DNA of 64,000 nt, from positions 62,355,103 through 62,419,102 of the forward strand of contig CM057231.1 in the NCBI GenBank assembly GCA_029891385.1, read 5' to 3'. The notes under the pieces are model-generated. The model saw only the letters and a program-made list of their open reading frames with translations. It did not search any database and was not told the DNA's origin. The DNA is from Erythroxylum novogranatense. Taxonomy: Eukaryota; Streptophyta; Magnoliopsida; Malpighiales; Erythroxylaceae. The translations under genes and the position numbers were made by a program. Of this stretch, positions 45,474-57,260 are shown in pieces. Each line of letters starts with the position of its first letter. Position 1 is the stretch's first letter.

Positions 45474-47461
45474 TGTTGGGCCCCGACTCGTAATAAGCAT
45501 GCTTAAATTATTTTGAGGCATGTTTAAATTATTTTGAGGTTTTAGTTTGATAATTTTAATTTGGTTGGAAGAAATTGAGGATTTTATGGTGTAGGTTATG
45601 AGTATTCAATGAAGGATTTAGTGAAATTAAAATTGTTGATAAATTATGATTTGTGATGCGTTGTGAGTATTAAAAGGAATTATATGAATTGAGGGTTTTA
45701 TTGGTTTAGGCTAATAAAGATAAAATCAAAAAGAAAGAAAGGAATTGGGCTAGGGTCCATTAGATTCTCATTTAAATGATGAAGGAAGGAGGCAAATGGA
45801 CTAGGGTTTATTAGGGTCCATTAGGTTACTCTTAAATGAAAAAAAAGAAAGAACTTGCATGATGGTTGTTAGGAAGCCCAAGCCCACGAATTTTTAAGTT
45901 GGAAGGAGGGAAAGATTGAAATTTGGTAAACTTTTAAGTGTTTAGGAGGGAAAGAAGGAACTTGGGCTTAAGTATAGGCTTAAGTTATTAGGTTAAGTTA
46001 AGAAAGAAATATCCTAAGGCTTATGAAAGAAGAATAACGAAAGTTCAAGAACAAAAGGAGAAGAAAGAAGTCACGAAATTATCAAGGAGAAAGGAAAGAT
46101 GAGGATTTCGGCCAAGCAAGAAGAAGAGATAAGTTTTAAGTTAGAAATCAAGCTTTTCCCTTAGTCTCTTAAGAAAGCATACGAAATTACAAAGACAAAG
46201 AGAGGGAGAGAAGGAAGTTTCGGTTGAAGGAGGGAGAAGAAGAAGAAGAAGAAAAGGTGAGAGCTTTGGTTTTTCTTGGTTTAGGAAGGTGATTGAGGGA
46301 GTTTTCTTAGAAGAAAAAGGAAGAGGAAGAGTTCAATCCTCCATTTGAAGCTAAAAGAGAAAGCCGTGGGGTTTATTTCCAAAGGTAGGGTTTCGAAAAT
46401 TTATGGTTTAATAGTTAGGTTAGTTGAAATGAAAGTTGTTCCATTCTTTTAAAATTTCCAGCATGGTTCTCTTATGTTAATTAGGGTTTTATTGTGAGAG
46501 TTTTGCCTTTTTTCTTAAACATGGTGGTTGGAAGAGTGAATATGAAGGTAAGGAAAGGGTTTAAACTTTTATGAAAAAAAAATCTGATTTTCGTGGTTTC
46601 ACTTTCTAAGGTAAGAACATGTGAATTTTTATGAAATTTTAGATGAGTCTTGATGTAAATGGTTTAGTTCAAGTATGGGTAAGGTTAGGTAGGTTGAATT
46701 TCAAGTTTTTTTTCCCATTCCTACAAAATTCCAGCATTAGTATTTGATGTTAAATTGGGATTATTGTGCTTGTAAAAGTGAAGTGAGGCCTTGAAGGAAA
46801 AGGAAAATAGAAGGGTTTGAAAGTTTAAGAAAATCAGCATTGGTGGGTCTCTTTAAGGCATGAGATTGTTGAAAATTTTAATTCATTTGAGAGGGGTTTT
46901 GATGATTATAGTTTAGGATAGTGTAGGAATGGCATAGGCAAAGTTAGGTAGGTTTTAATTCATGTTTTGCGTTCTTTAAAATTTTCCAGCATTGTTCTTT
47001 GTTATTAATTGGGACTTTTATACTTTGATTAAGGTGAATTAAGACAATTAGAGGAAGAGCCAAGGTATAGACCAATCCTACAGTTAAAGGAAAGGTCATT
47101 GGTCCGAGAATCAAGCTTAAGGATTAAGGTGGGTAATTTCTTAATACTTGAGATAATATGCATTAAAGTTTTTCTAATAAATGATTGTATGAATGATTCT
47201 TTGTGATGTTCTTTGATTATGAGTTATGCTGGAATGACTTGTTTAATGATTTGTTAAATGAAAATGATAAGACTTGATGATTTTGGAAAAAGACTAGATT
47301 GAGTGATTTTTAAAAAAAATGCCATGTTTGGCACTTATGTGTGAATAATGTGAAAGTACATGATTTCTTGGGTTTGTAGTGATCCCCTCCGTTTAGCAAG
47401 TGCACTTGTCTATATAGGCTTCACTACTTTTGCTAGTAGGGCCCAGAATTTTGAAAATCGG

Positions 47462-47520
47462 ACTCCCCTCTGTTCACGGCTACACATGGTCGCTTGACGG
47501 ACATGTGTAGTACGTTCTGT
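47462..47520. other. Stem-loop in LTR with compensating changes
   Basis: CTACACATG (about 47483-47491) and CATGTGTAG (about 47504-47512) form a 9-bp stem, followed by TACGTTCTGTT. At 33677 and 38983 the related stem is CTGCACA/TGTGCAG with the same trailing word. Both sides have changed together. Confidence 0.6.
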
Positions 47521-47530
47521 TAGGATCACT

Positions 47531-47715
47531 CAAATCACTTGTATGTGATTATGTGCTATTATGTTATGATTGTTGACTTTGTCAAACCACTTGTATGTGA
47601 TTATATGCTATTATGTTATGATTGTTGACTTTGTCAAACCACTTGTATGTGATTATGTGCTATTATGTTATGATTGTTGACTTTGTAAAACCACTTGATT
47701 TGTGATTATGTGATC
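47531..47715. repeat. 52-bp tandem repeat
   Basis: About 3.5 units start at 47531, 47583, 47635 and 47687, each beginning CAAACCACTTGTATGTGATT or close to it. Units are nearly identical, so the expansion is recent or homogenised. Confidence 0.92.
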
Positions 47716-48849
47716 TTGTGCTAATGTTTGCTATTTGTGACTTTGAAATTGTTTGACGTGTGGTATTCTGTGAAAAAGTTTTGAAAAATTGAGAATGCTT
47801 TACTTAATGTTTGTATGAAAAGAATGAATGAATGAATAACGGTTTCCGCATGTTTCTCATTTATTAAGCTATTACCCACGGAGCCGTCGAGCTCACTCCC
47901 CATTTTTCCCCTCTTCAGGTAGCTAGCGAGAAACTGGGTAATCGCATCGGGTTTGAGGCAACTCCGATGCAATTTGTTAGAAAACAAGGCTTTGGATAGT
48001 GTTTTGAAACCCATGATATATTTGTATATGTTCCTATATCTTTTGGATGTATTTGGGCTAAAATGCCTTGAAAGCATTGTATTTGCTTATTTCCGTGAAA
48101 ATGTAAGAGTTTTGAAGTTAAAGTGTATTGTATATGTTTCTTTTAATATGTGAAGTGAAAAATGTAAGTGTATTAAGCATGTATGGTTGTAAAATTGGAA
48201 ATGATAAAAACAAGGATGAGATGGTATTCCTTTAGGAATCCAATTGCTAAATGCCTATGATTAAGTTTTGGAGTTGATGTTGAGATAATTGAATTGATTT
48301 GGTTGTTGAATTGCTTTATGGATGGGAAGTGAGTAGATAGGTCTCTTTGTAGTTTGAGAAGTGTTAGAATCCTAAGAGTGTGTTGTTGCCATTGAATTGG
48401 GTTTTATGCAGGTTATTGAATGAAATTGAAGATTGGCTAGAGCATTTTTAGGGGAGGTGCTGCCCAAGTTTTCCTAAATTTGGGCAGCAACTTTGTTTAG
48501 GGTTTAGACCCTCTTAGAGAGGGAATTCGCTTTGGAAGTCTTCTTGAAGTTTGTAGAATGCATTAAGATCTTTAGAATGGTATGCAATGGGTCATTTTCG
48601 GACTTCGAATGAAGAAGTTATAGGGTTTGCAAGTTTTCAAATTTCTATTCGCGGTTACTGTTCATTCTGCATTTTTACAGAATCTGTAGAGGCGTTTTTC
48701 ACCTTCTTAGAGACATTTTCAAGTTTTGCTTTCTTCATAGAAAATGTAGCTTATCTTTTTCTCTTATAATTTGATGTATGATTTACGATGTTTGAATATG
48801 GGAGTAAGAAGTTATGAGCATTTGAAGATTGCTATTACTGTTCATGCTG

Positions 48850-50127
48850 CAAAAGGTCATGTAACTGAGACATCTCACTCGGTAAAGCTAGCCTGTAGGC
48901 CAAAGGTCCGATCCTCTCAGTGATCTCATATGGACCAATGTACCTAGGGCTTAACTTACCCTTTCTCCCAAATCTCAGTACACCACGCCACGGTGACACC
49001 CGTAAGAATACTCTGTCGCCCACATTATACTCAATGTCCCTCCTATGCTGATCCACATAACTCTTCTGTCTATCCTGAGCCGCCTTGATGCAACTTCGAA
49101 TCAGTTTCACTTTATCTACAGTATCCTGAATCAGCTCAGGACCCTCAATCATCCTCACACCCTCTTCATCCCAATACAAAGGCGATCTACACGGTCTCCC
49201 ATATAACGCCTCATACGGTGCCATCCCGATGCTACTGTGATAATGGTTGTTGTATGCAAACTCAATTAGGGCTAAATACTGATCCCACGCTCCTCTGAAC
49301 TCCAATACACAAGCCCGAAGCATATCCTCAACAGTCTTAATCGTCCTCTCACTCTGCCCATCTGTCTGAGGATGAAATGCTGTACTGAAATTCAATCTAG
49401 TACCCATAGCAGACTGCAAACTCTGCCAGAACCTCAAAGTAAATCTGGGATCCCTGTCAGACACTATCGACACTGGGACCCCGTGCAGTCTTACTATCTC
49501 CGCCACATACTTCTGGGCCAACTGATCCATAGTATTATTCTCCCTCACTGCCAAGAAATGGGCCGATTTAGTCAACCGGTCCACTATGACCCAGATAGCG
49601 TCATACTGCCTCGGCGTCCTAGGCAACCCCATAATGAAATCCATGGTGACCCGTTCCCATTTCCACTCCGGAATGGGCAACGAATGAAGCTTCCCTACTG
49701 GAGCCTGGTGCTCAGCCTTAACTTGCTGGCACGTCAAACACCTAGACACAAACTCGGCTACCTGCTTCTTCATACCAGGCCATCAGAAATGTTACTTCAA
49801 AGTGTTATACATCTTGGTAGTACCAGGATGCATAGCATATGTGGCCATATGAGCCTCCTCCAATATCTCTCGCCTCAAGTCATCCACATTAGGCACACAA
49901 AGCCTCTGTCCCATCCATAAAGTCCCATCTCTCAAGTCAAACTCAGAACTCGAATCAGCTTTCACTTTCTCAATCAGTCTCACCATAACAGGATCCTTAT
50001 CCTGAACTCTCTTGATCCTGTCCAGTAGCATCGGTCTCAGTCTCAATGTAGCCAATAAGACTCCATCCTGCTCCAGATTCATCTGAACATTCAAAGCTCT
50101 CAACTGAATCAAGTTAGGCAACCTCAT
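48850..50127 (-). pseudogene. pol: Integrase of the Tekay-type element
   Basis: The N-terminal zinc region is at 49792-50127 (ends HMATYAMHPGTTKMYNTLK). Two stops near 49780-49790 interrupt it just before PGMKKQVAEFVSRCLTC (Cys 12 and 15 of the next frame). The core, open from 49773, has all three catalytic residues: D45 in TMDFIMGLP, D106 in IVSDRDPRF and E142 in GQSERTIKT. It then continues through the conserved GKLSPRYIGPYEI block. The last residues (LLQHEQ) are junction sequence, so the chromodomain is lost. The core is remarkably intact compared with protease. Confidence 0.92.
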
Positions 50128-51561
50128 AGCTTTGAATCAGCTGTACTAGTATGTGACTTCCTACTCAGAGCATCTGCCACCACATTAGCTTTCCCAGGGT
50201 GATACTCAATAGTACAGTCGTAATCCTTCAACAACTCAAGCCACCTCCTCTGTCTCAAATTCAACTCTCTCTGGCTCAGTAGGTATCTCAAACTCTTGTG
50301 GTCGGTGAAGATCTGAAAAGTCTCACCATACAGGTAATGCCTCCAAATCTTCAGTGCAAACACAACTGCAGCTAGTTCTAAATCATGAACAGGATAATTT
50401 ACCTCGTGAGACCTTAATTGTCTCGAGGCATAGGCAATGACTCTACCGTGCTGCATCAGAACACATCCCAATCCCTGATGTGATGCATCACTGTACACCT
50501 CAAATCCTCCAGTCCCAGATGGAATAGCCAACACCGGTGCAGTAGTCAACTGATGTTTCAGCTCCTCAAAGCTCTTCTGACACTCCTCGGTCCATCTGAA
50601 TGGCACATTCTTCCTCAGAAGTTTTGTCAGAGGGGCTGAGATTAATGAAAACCCCTCGACAAACCTCCGGTAATAACCTGCTAATCCGAGGAAACTCCGA
50701 ATCTCCGGCATATTCCTAGGAGCTTCCCACTTCAGCACTGCCTCAACCTTACTCGAATCCACTTGAATACCCTCTCCAGTCACTATATGCCCCAAAAATA
50801 TCACCTGATCTAGCCAGAATTCACACTTGCTGAATTTGGCGTACAACTGTCTCTCCCTCATCGTCTGTAACACAATCCTCAAATGCTCACCATGCTCCTG
50901 TCTATTCCTCGAATACACTAGAATGTCATCAATGAAAACAATAACAAACTGATCCAGGTAGGGCTGAAATACCTTATTCATCAAGGCCATGAAGGCTGCC
51001 GGGGCATTAGTCAACCCAAACGACATCACTAGAAACTCGAAATGCCCATACCTGCTCCTGAAGGCACTCTTAGGCACATCGGCCTCTGCAATCTTCAACT
51101 GATAATAACCAGATCGCAGATCCAACTTGGTGAATACCTGAGCTCCCTGCAACTGATCAAATAAGTCATCAATCCTAGGCAGTGGGTACTTATTCTTTAC
51201 TGTCACCCGATTCAACTGCCTATAATCGATGCACTGACCTCAAAGTCCCTCCTTTTCTTCACAAACAAAGCTGGAGCTCCCATGGTGAGACACTTGGGTC
51301 TAATAAACCCTTCTCCAACAACTCCTGCAATCGAGCCTTCACTCCCTCGGTTCCACAAAGCCATCCTATATGGAGGTATAGATATAGGTGCGACTGAACG
51401 AGGTCAATGGTAAACTCGTCTCCCGATCCGTGGTAAATCCGGTAACTCATCAGAAACACATCTGAAATTCCCAACCACAGAATATCCTGAAGCCTCCGCC
51501 AACTCGTGTCAACCACATGAGCCAGATATGCCTCACAACCTCCTGCATCAATCTCGAGCAC
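50124..51561 (-). pseudogene. pol: Reverse transcriptase and RNase H of the Tekay-type element
   Basis: A 363-residue open stretch (50124-51215) begins at an internal methionine ([20 protein letters not shown]). Reverse transcriptase shows [11 protein letters not shown] (29-39), [10 protein letters not shown] and the catalytic FIDD (94-97). RNase H shows [13 protein letters not shown] with D243, E280 in DLELAAV and D305 in [11 protein letters not shown]. It ends [14 protein letters not shown]. The upstream N-terminal part (51259-51561) is frameshifted and carries ARLQELLEKGLLDPSVSPW. The active-site residues are present, but the polyprotein is interrupted on both sides. Confidence 0.93.
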
Positions 51562-52130
51562 TAAGGAAAGAGATCATCCGGCCGACATCGCTGACTAACT
51601 CCTTCAACATTGATCTAGGTGACCAGGAGACTCCAAAGACAACCTCCTTGGTATAGCAGGTCCATGATAGCCCTATGGGCGATGGCAGATCCATCCCGTA
51701 ATCACATCGATCTCTCGAGGCAATACTATAAGGTGCGCCTCAATCTCGCTGATCAATCTGGATCGAGCATCCCATATGAACCTCTCTAATGCAAGAGTAG
51801 TACCTAGAGGTGTACTCACCTCTAGCCCATATCATAGCATCTCCCTATCCCCATGCAATCTACATGCCATATGAGGTGCAATGAAAGAATGTGTGGATCC
51901 AGATCCAGCAGAGCAAATGCCTCAATATCGAAAGGAGAAGCATACCACCTCAACATCGGGGAATCTTGGGCCTCCGCCACGTCATGGCGTATACTCGCTT
52001 TGGGGCTGTGGTCGGCTGCCCACCTCGATCCTCACAAAGGACCCTCACTCTACCACGGCCTCTACCTCGACCCTCTGTCCGGATCCACCCACTCTACTTG
52101 TTATGCAGTCGATTACTCCCGGCTGGCCCA
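51562..52130 (-). pseudogene. pol: Protease region of the Tekay-type element, heavily broken
   Basis: This region lies between the Gag zinc knuckle and the RT, where aspartic protease belongs. Only scraps such as CYTKEVVFGVS (about 51630-51660), corresponding to the end of the protease domain, are readable, across several frames. The D-[ST]-G site was not found. Decay here is much stronger than in the adjacent RT and gag. Confidence 0.6.
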
Positions 52131-53104
52131 CTACCAAAGAAGTTGAACTCTCAAAGTATCTGGGCAATCCCTGACCTGATGCTCCGTCGAGCCGCACCTC
52201 AAGCAGGCTCCAGTAAGCCACCAACACTCCCCACTATGTCTCCTCTCACAATGTGGGCACACTGGAGAAATTTGTCCAAAACCCCTGCCACTACTACTAC
52301 CAGTCGGTCCAAATCTCCCCCTCTGTCCAAAACCAGACTGTCTCGAACCTCCCGGAGACCTGAAAGTCCTGCCCTGGCGCTTACTAAAGCTCTTGCCAGA
52401 GCTGCCCTGACTATCACTTGGCCTCTTACCCCGGGACCCAATCTCAGCCTGTCTCTGCCTCATCAGCTGCTCCACTCTAACGGCAGCAACCCTCAATTCA
52501 ACGAATGTACCCATGTCTGACCGAGCCAACCTGGTACGGATCTCAGTATTGAGGCCATTCTCGAACCTCCGACACTTATCAGCCTCAGTCGGGATCATCA
52601 CAGTGGCATAATCCATCAGCTCATTAAATTTCACCTCATATTCGGCCACCGACATCCGACCCTGCTTCAGTTCCAGAAACTCCTGCATCTTCATATCAAG
52701 ATAGACCTTGGGCATATAATTATCCCTGAAGGCCCTCAGAAACTCAGCCCATGATAAGCAGCAGGCACGGTGGTACCGCACGCATCTTTCCACCACTTAT
52801 ATGCTGGGCCCTGCAATAGTGACACCGCATAATCGAACCTCTCATCAGGTTCGCAGTCCATCTGGTCGAAGACTCTCTCCGTCCTCTCCAACCATCCCTC
52901 AGCCTCGGCGGGGTCTGTACTACCATAGAAATCTACAGCCCCCTGCTTGCGCAGCAAATCATACCTCCTCTCCCGTCTCTCGGGAACTCGAGGAGGCAGA
53001 TCCTCAATACGAGGCATAGAAGACTCCCTACTTGCTCCCACTGATCCTTGACCAGCTGGCTGCTCAACCTGATCACCTAATGCAGAAGACCTAAAACAAA
53101 ACAA
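52131..53104 (-). pseudogene. gag: gag of the Tekay-type element
   Basis: The first frame (53104 to 52736) starts about 75 nt after the primer site and contains GSTDPAEAEGWLERTERVFD and the retrotransposon gag core with AYKWWKDACG. A one-base frameshift near 52755 moves the reading to the frame of 52131-52796, which continues LSWAEFLRAFRDNYMP, then the RFENGLNTEIRTRL block, a Gly/Ser/Arg-rich linker and a CCHC zinc knuckle, CLRCGSTEHQVRDC. Capsid plus nucleocapsid functions are expected from the family. Apart from the single shift it is nearly intact, so the insertion is young compared with most elements here. Confidence 0.92.
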
Positions 53105-53180
53105 AAATTCTGATCAGTTTCCAATAGTTCCATCCGATTCATACCTACATTGTTACTATTCCCAAAAGATGCCAAACCAT

Positions 53181-53192
53181 GCTCTGATACCA
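53181..53192 (-). other. Primer binding site (initiator tRNA-Met type)
   Basis: The minus strand reads TGGTATCAGAGC six bases inside the LTR end at 53199. Confidence 0.93.
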
Positions 53193-53198
53193 CCAAAT

Positions 53199-56100
53199 GT
53201 AGCGCCCCACACCATAGGGTATCCACCGGGCGCCTGTAGGTCATTCCGATACATATCCTACGACAAGAGACCACTACCGACAACAACCACTACACTCCTC
53301 ATGGCATCACAATCATAAGACAGCAATAAGAAATTGACCACTTTTTAAAACCAAATTAGATTCCATTTCATTCACTCAAAACTCAGTAATTTACAAACTA
53401 TCAATATGTTTAGTTTACACATGCTCCAAAACACTACTCACTAAATGACATACTGTAATGTACAAAAGACAGATCTAACTATAGGTCTCCAAAAGAAAGC
53501 CCAGCTGACCGACCTTTGAGCCATCGCTTCTCTCGCCAATCCACGATACTGACTCTACGATACTCGAGGAGCTATCTGTCTATACTTAGGCCTGAAAAAT
53601 AGATTGCAATTTTGGATGAGTTTGCGAACTCAATGAGAAACCATCATTGATGGTTCTCCCAATTCATGCATCATATAAGCATGATACAGTACTCATTCAA
53701 CAATTATACAAAACACACGATTGAAACAATCACAGTACAATTACAGTATATAGATCTCAGAACAGTATATAAAGAACCAGTCAAAACATTGCCAAATATT
53801 CAGTCCAGTATGCAATGCACATGTGACTCTTTTCCAGTTCATTTCAGTATTGTGACCGAGCGCATAACAGTGATCAGTATAGACGCGTCTGGGGAGAATT
53901 ATCTCCCGTCGAGCTCGAGACTTCGGTTCGATCTGATGGCGTCTCGGTTCACAACTTTCCTTTAACGATGTGATGCATTTGTGCATGAATGCACATGGTC
54001 CATAGCGATAAACATGGTATTTCACGGTCAATATTCAGTCCAATTATACAGGTCTCATTAAGTAGTCAATAAAACCACATGTAGTCCACGTAATTCCGTA
54101 GGCAATCAATTCACGAGAATAATCCATGTAATCCCCGTAGGGCAATCAAATCACAGTAAACACATAGATTGGAATAACTAACTAGGTTACTCACCTAATA
54201 ACTTCCACGCTAGTGCCAGGAAGTCTTTGCCAAGTCCGTGGAACGACGGTCCACTTGAGCCTCTATAGCAAGTTAAATGAATAACCATTACCATCGGTAT
54301 AAATGACTAAACAATGCACATGAAATCAGTCAAATGTGTATAATGCATGTTCATGGCATCCCGGCCCTAATTCAATAATTCCCCATAATAGAATTCTATC
54401 AAAAATTAGGAATCTATAGGCGCTGACGGTGCGCAATTCGGACCTCTATAGGTCCCCAATTAAATAAAACAAAGATTCACCGTTAAGTTACACAGGACTC
54501 GTCAAATTCCGCCTAAAAATCCGAATCTCTCGTAAAAGGAAATTAAATATTCAATGAATCCGATGCCTTAACAATCAGGTCAATCGGACGTCGGACGGAA
54601 AAGTTATTCACGAAAGAAACCAAAACTCAACAATTTATATTTTTATATATAACCCTTATTTCCCCCTTTATTTTCTGATTTCCAACCAAACTTCCAATAC
54701 CCATAACTCTTTCTACACATTTATGAAAAATGCAAACTATACCTTGTTGGAAAGCTTATGAAAAGCTCTACAATTCTCAAGAAGACCATAAAAATCAATT
54801 CCAACCCTAAGGGTGTCAAATATCCTATCAAAGCTAATGCCTACTCAAAATGGATCAACACAGGACAGTGTCTTGCTAATTCAAGAACTCACTGATTATT
54901 CAGTTAAAAATTACCACAAAAATATGGTCAATAAACTAACAATGTCCTCAACAACTTTCATGAACAACCCAAAATCAAATTCTATTTCTAAACAAGTCAA
55001 TTAATTCATTCAATGTTACTGTCCCTGAAATCCTCCAATTTGGGCAGTAACCTTATAACAAGCATAACTCCCTGTATACAAGTCAGTAAAATCAGAACAT
55101 TATATCCCTGAAAAGATAACATCTCAAAATTCAATTTTCATGAAGCACTCATCATCCAATTCGATCTCTATCAATTTCAAAACTGTTATGGAAGCTACTG
55201 TTATGATCAGCCATTCATAACCTAATGTAGGGTCAATTTTTGAAAAATCATAACTCCCAATTCTGACTTCTAAAAATTACACACCATATATCAATTTCAA
55301 GGTAATCTCTTCCTCTACAATTCTTCAGAAGCTCACTCACACCAATTCAGTCTACATAAAATGTTAAAATTGCCTCCAATCCGAAAACTCACAAAATCAC
55401 ACTTAGACTAGGTTTCATCAAAATGCTCAAAACCAGGCAATAGTAATCAGTTCATATCTTCCAATATACAACTCTAAAAATATCAAGATCAGTAGCAATG
55501 GAAAGCTAATTAAATATTCTACAACTTTCATGAAGACCATTCTCCCTAATTCCATCTCAATTAATTCAGAAAATCAGCAAAGTTCATATGTTGTGGTTTC
55601 GGTTACTGTTCACAGGCAATGGAACAGTAACTTTCCATTCAAAAATTCACCCTTCTATCATTAAAATTCAACAACACCTATTTCACACTAAATTGAAGCC
55701 AACATCCCAAAGTTTCAGTGGCCACTAACCTTACCTCATTTGCATTTCTACACAATAAATTATGAGTAAAACAGGAACATCAATTAAAACCTTAATTTTC
55801 CAGATTTAGTGTTAACCTTAGATCTATCATTTCAATGCCTTTTCACATCACTAGACATCCAATTAAATACAAATTAGGTCTTACCACATTCCTACATATA
55901 CTAGGGCTAATACTGAAAAATTGCAGCACTTAATTCCTCAATTCAGATACCCAAATAATCATCCATATTCCATTTAAAATCAAGCCATATCACTACTTTC
56001 AATTCATCAAACACTTAGCCTTATACCCATTACTTCAAACCATATTAATCATCACTTTAATGCATACATGAACCTAATAAATGCTCTAAACCTTTTATTA

Positions 56101-56975
56101 ATCACTCCTTACTGTCATGGCATTTAATTCCATATACAAACATCATTTAAAGCTTAAACCTTAAATGGATACATACCTAATTTAAAACCTCCTTCAAAAC
56201 TTCAACTTCTAACTTTTAACTTCTACACCTACCAAAGTACCAACCTCCTTCCCTTCTCAAGTATGCTCAAAGCTCATCTTCTAGCTTTGATGGAATCTAA
56301 GATAGTTGCTTGAAGTTATGGAGTAAGATGAGAAAAGAGAAAAATTCGATGGTTGCAAAGAAGAGTTGAGTTTGTGTGTTTTCGGATGAACAATAATAAA
56401 AGCCTAAACAATTCATCTTCCTTTTAAACATACACATCCGAGCATTGAGAGGAAGTGCATTTAATGAGACCTTTTTCATGGCAAATTCTCATTGGTTTTC
56501 AATTCAAATAAAAGTCAAAATATTACTTGTTTAATCCAGATTAAAATTTTACTCCAATTAACTCCAATGACCCTAATTTCAGTCCCAAAATAATATACCC
56601 AATATTACAGTACCAGTGGGTAGCGATTTTTGCTACCGAGAATCGACCGGTTCGCCAATTGGCGATTTTTTTCCGGTCCAGGAATTGTCTCCGGAAAAAT
56701 CCAGAAAAATTCCTAAAAATCCCTAAAAATGTAAAACAATTTATGGTGCAGTCCAAATGATTTTCCAAACTCAATTACTCCGTTAATTTCACACAGAAGT
56801 TCAATATAAAACCTAGGCCGGAAACTGTCATGAATGCATGTATACTATGTGCATGTGCAACCAATCAGTAATCAGAAAGGCTATATGCTGTATGTGCATG
56901 CCGAGATATAATTTAATATCCCGAACCCGTCCTAATTACCAAAATACCCTTTCCTATAGGAGAGGGGATGTTACA
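53199..56975 (-). repeat. 5' LTR of the Tekay-type element (3.78 kb)
   Basis: On the minus strand it starts TGTAACATCCCCTCTCC (56975) and ends GGCGCTACA (53199). It has no coding content. Landmarks on the sense strand: donor-like TTAGGTATGT (56171-56180), candidate exon 54262-54195 (68 nt), donor AGGTGAGTAAC at 54196, perfect AACCATCA/TGATGGTT stem (53639-53655), GAGTT-AACTC hairpin (53618-53631) and CAG (53592-53594). A ~185-bp periodic TTCATGAA module lies between 54769 and 55519. Unlike other LTRs here it lacks CpG palindromes upstream of the CGTCCGACGTCCGATTGA block. Confidence 0.9.
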
Positions 56976-57246
56976 GAGAAAGTAGATTGCTAAAGGAAAA
57001 GAGTCAAAGGCAAAGCATTTGGATACACGAAGAAGGAGAGGATAGTGCAGCGAGGATTTAAAGCTGTAACGAAGGAGTCGGTAATACTCTTGATCTTGTT
57101 TATATTTTATTATCCTTATACCATATCATGTATGGATTGGCATGTTGATTTGGATTTGTTGCTTCCGCTGCAAGTAATGATTTCTTAAAAGTTTTGAAAT
57201 CTACCGTTTTTCTAAACAAAGCATGTTTTCTTTTTCCGATCTAACA
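56976..57246 (+). mobile_element. End of the 5' LTR of copia copy B
   Basis: It ends CCGATCTAACA just before a primer site, so this is the U5 end of an LTR on the plus strand. Its upstream part is displaced by the Tekay-type element; the likely continuation is 43882-45473. Confidence 0.75.
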
Positions 57247-57248
57247 AT

Positions 57249-57260
57249 TGGTATCAGAGC
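57249..57260 (+). other. Primer binding site of copia copy B
   Basis: TGGTATCAGAGC begins two bases after the LTR end at 57246. Confidence 0.93.

Larger units (their letters stand above)
45474..48850 (+). mobile_element. Truncated gypsy LTR, plus strand
   Basis: It starts TGTTGGGCCCCGACTCG, akin to the families at 30659 and 35063 but distinct. No coding frame is seen. Landmarks: donor-like AAGGTAGGG (46382-46390), candidate exon 47052-47128, a 52-bp tandem repeat (47531-47715), hairpin 47881-47894 and CAG 47916-47918. It ends without a terminal motif near 48850, where minus-strand integrase sequence starts, so its 3' part is missing. Confidence 0.7.
48851..56975 (-). mobile_element. Del/Tekay-type Ty3/gypsy element, 3' end missing
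   Basis: On the minus strand: 5' LTR (56975 to 53199), primer site, gag, protease remnant, RT, RNase H, integrase. The order RT-RNaseH-IN and the integrase extension GKLSPRYIGPYEITERIG place it in Ty3/gypsy chromoviruses. The sequence ends at about 48850, just after the SEMSQLHD block, so the chromodomain tail, polypurine tract and 3' LTR are absent. The LTR end at 56975 abuts copia B LTR sequence. No matching 5-bp flank is found, as expected if the other end is lost. Confidence 0.88.

Noticed and set aside
47531..47715. Possible CRISPR-like array
   Set aside because: Units are directly adjacent with no spacers, and the setting is a plant retrotransposon.
49372..49920. A 182-residue plus-strand frame opposite integrase
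   Set aside because: It is an antisense shadow of the integrase coding strand.
51853..52520. Plus-strand frames of up to 209 residues opposite the Tekay gag
   Set aside because: They are antisense shadows of the GC-richer gag/protease region and have no independent support.
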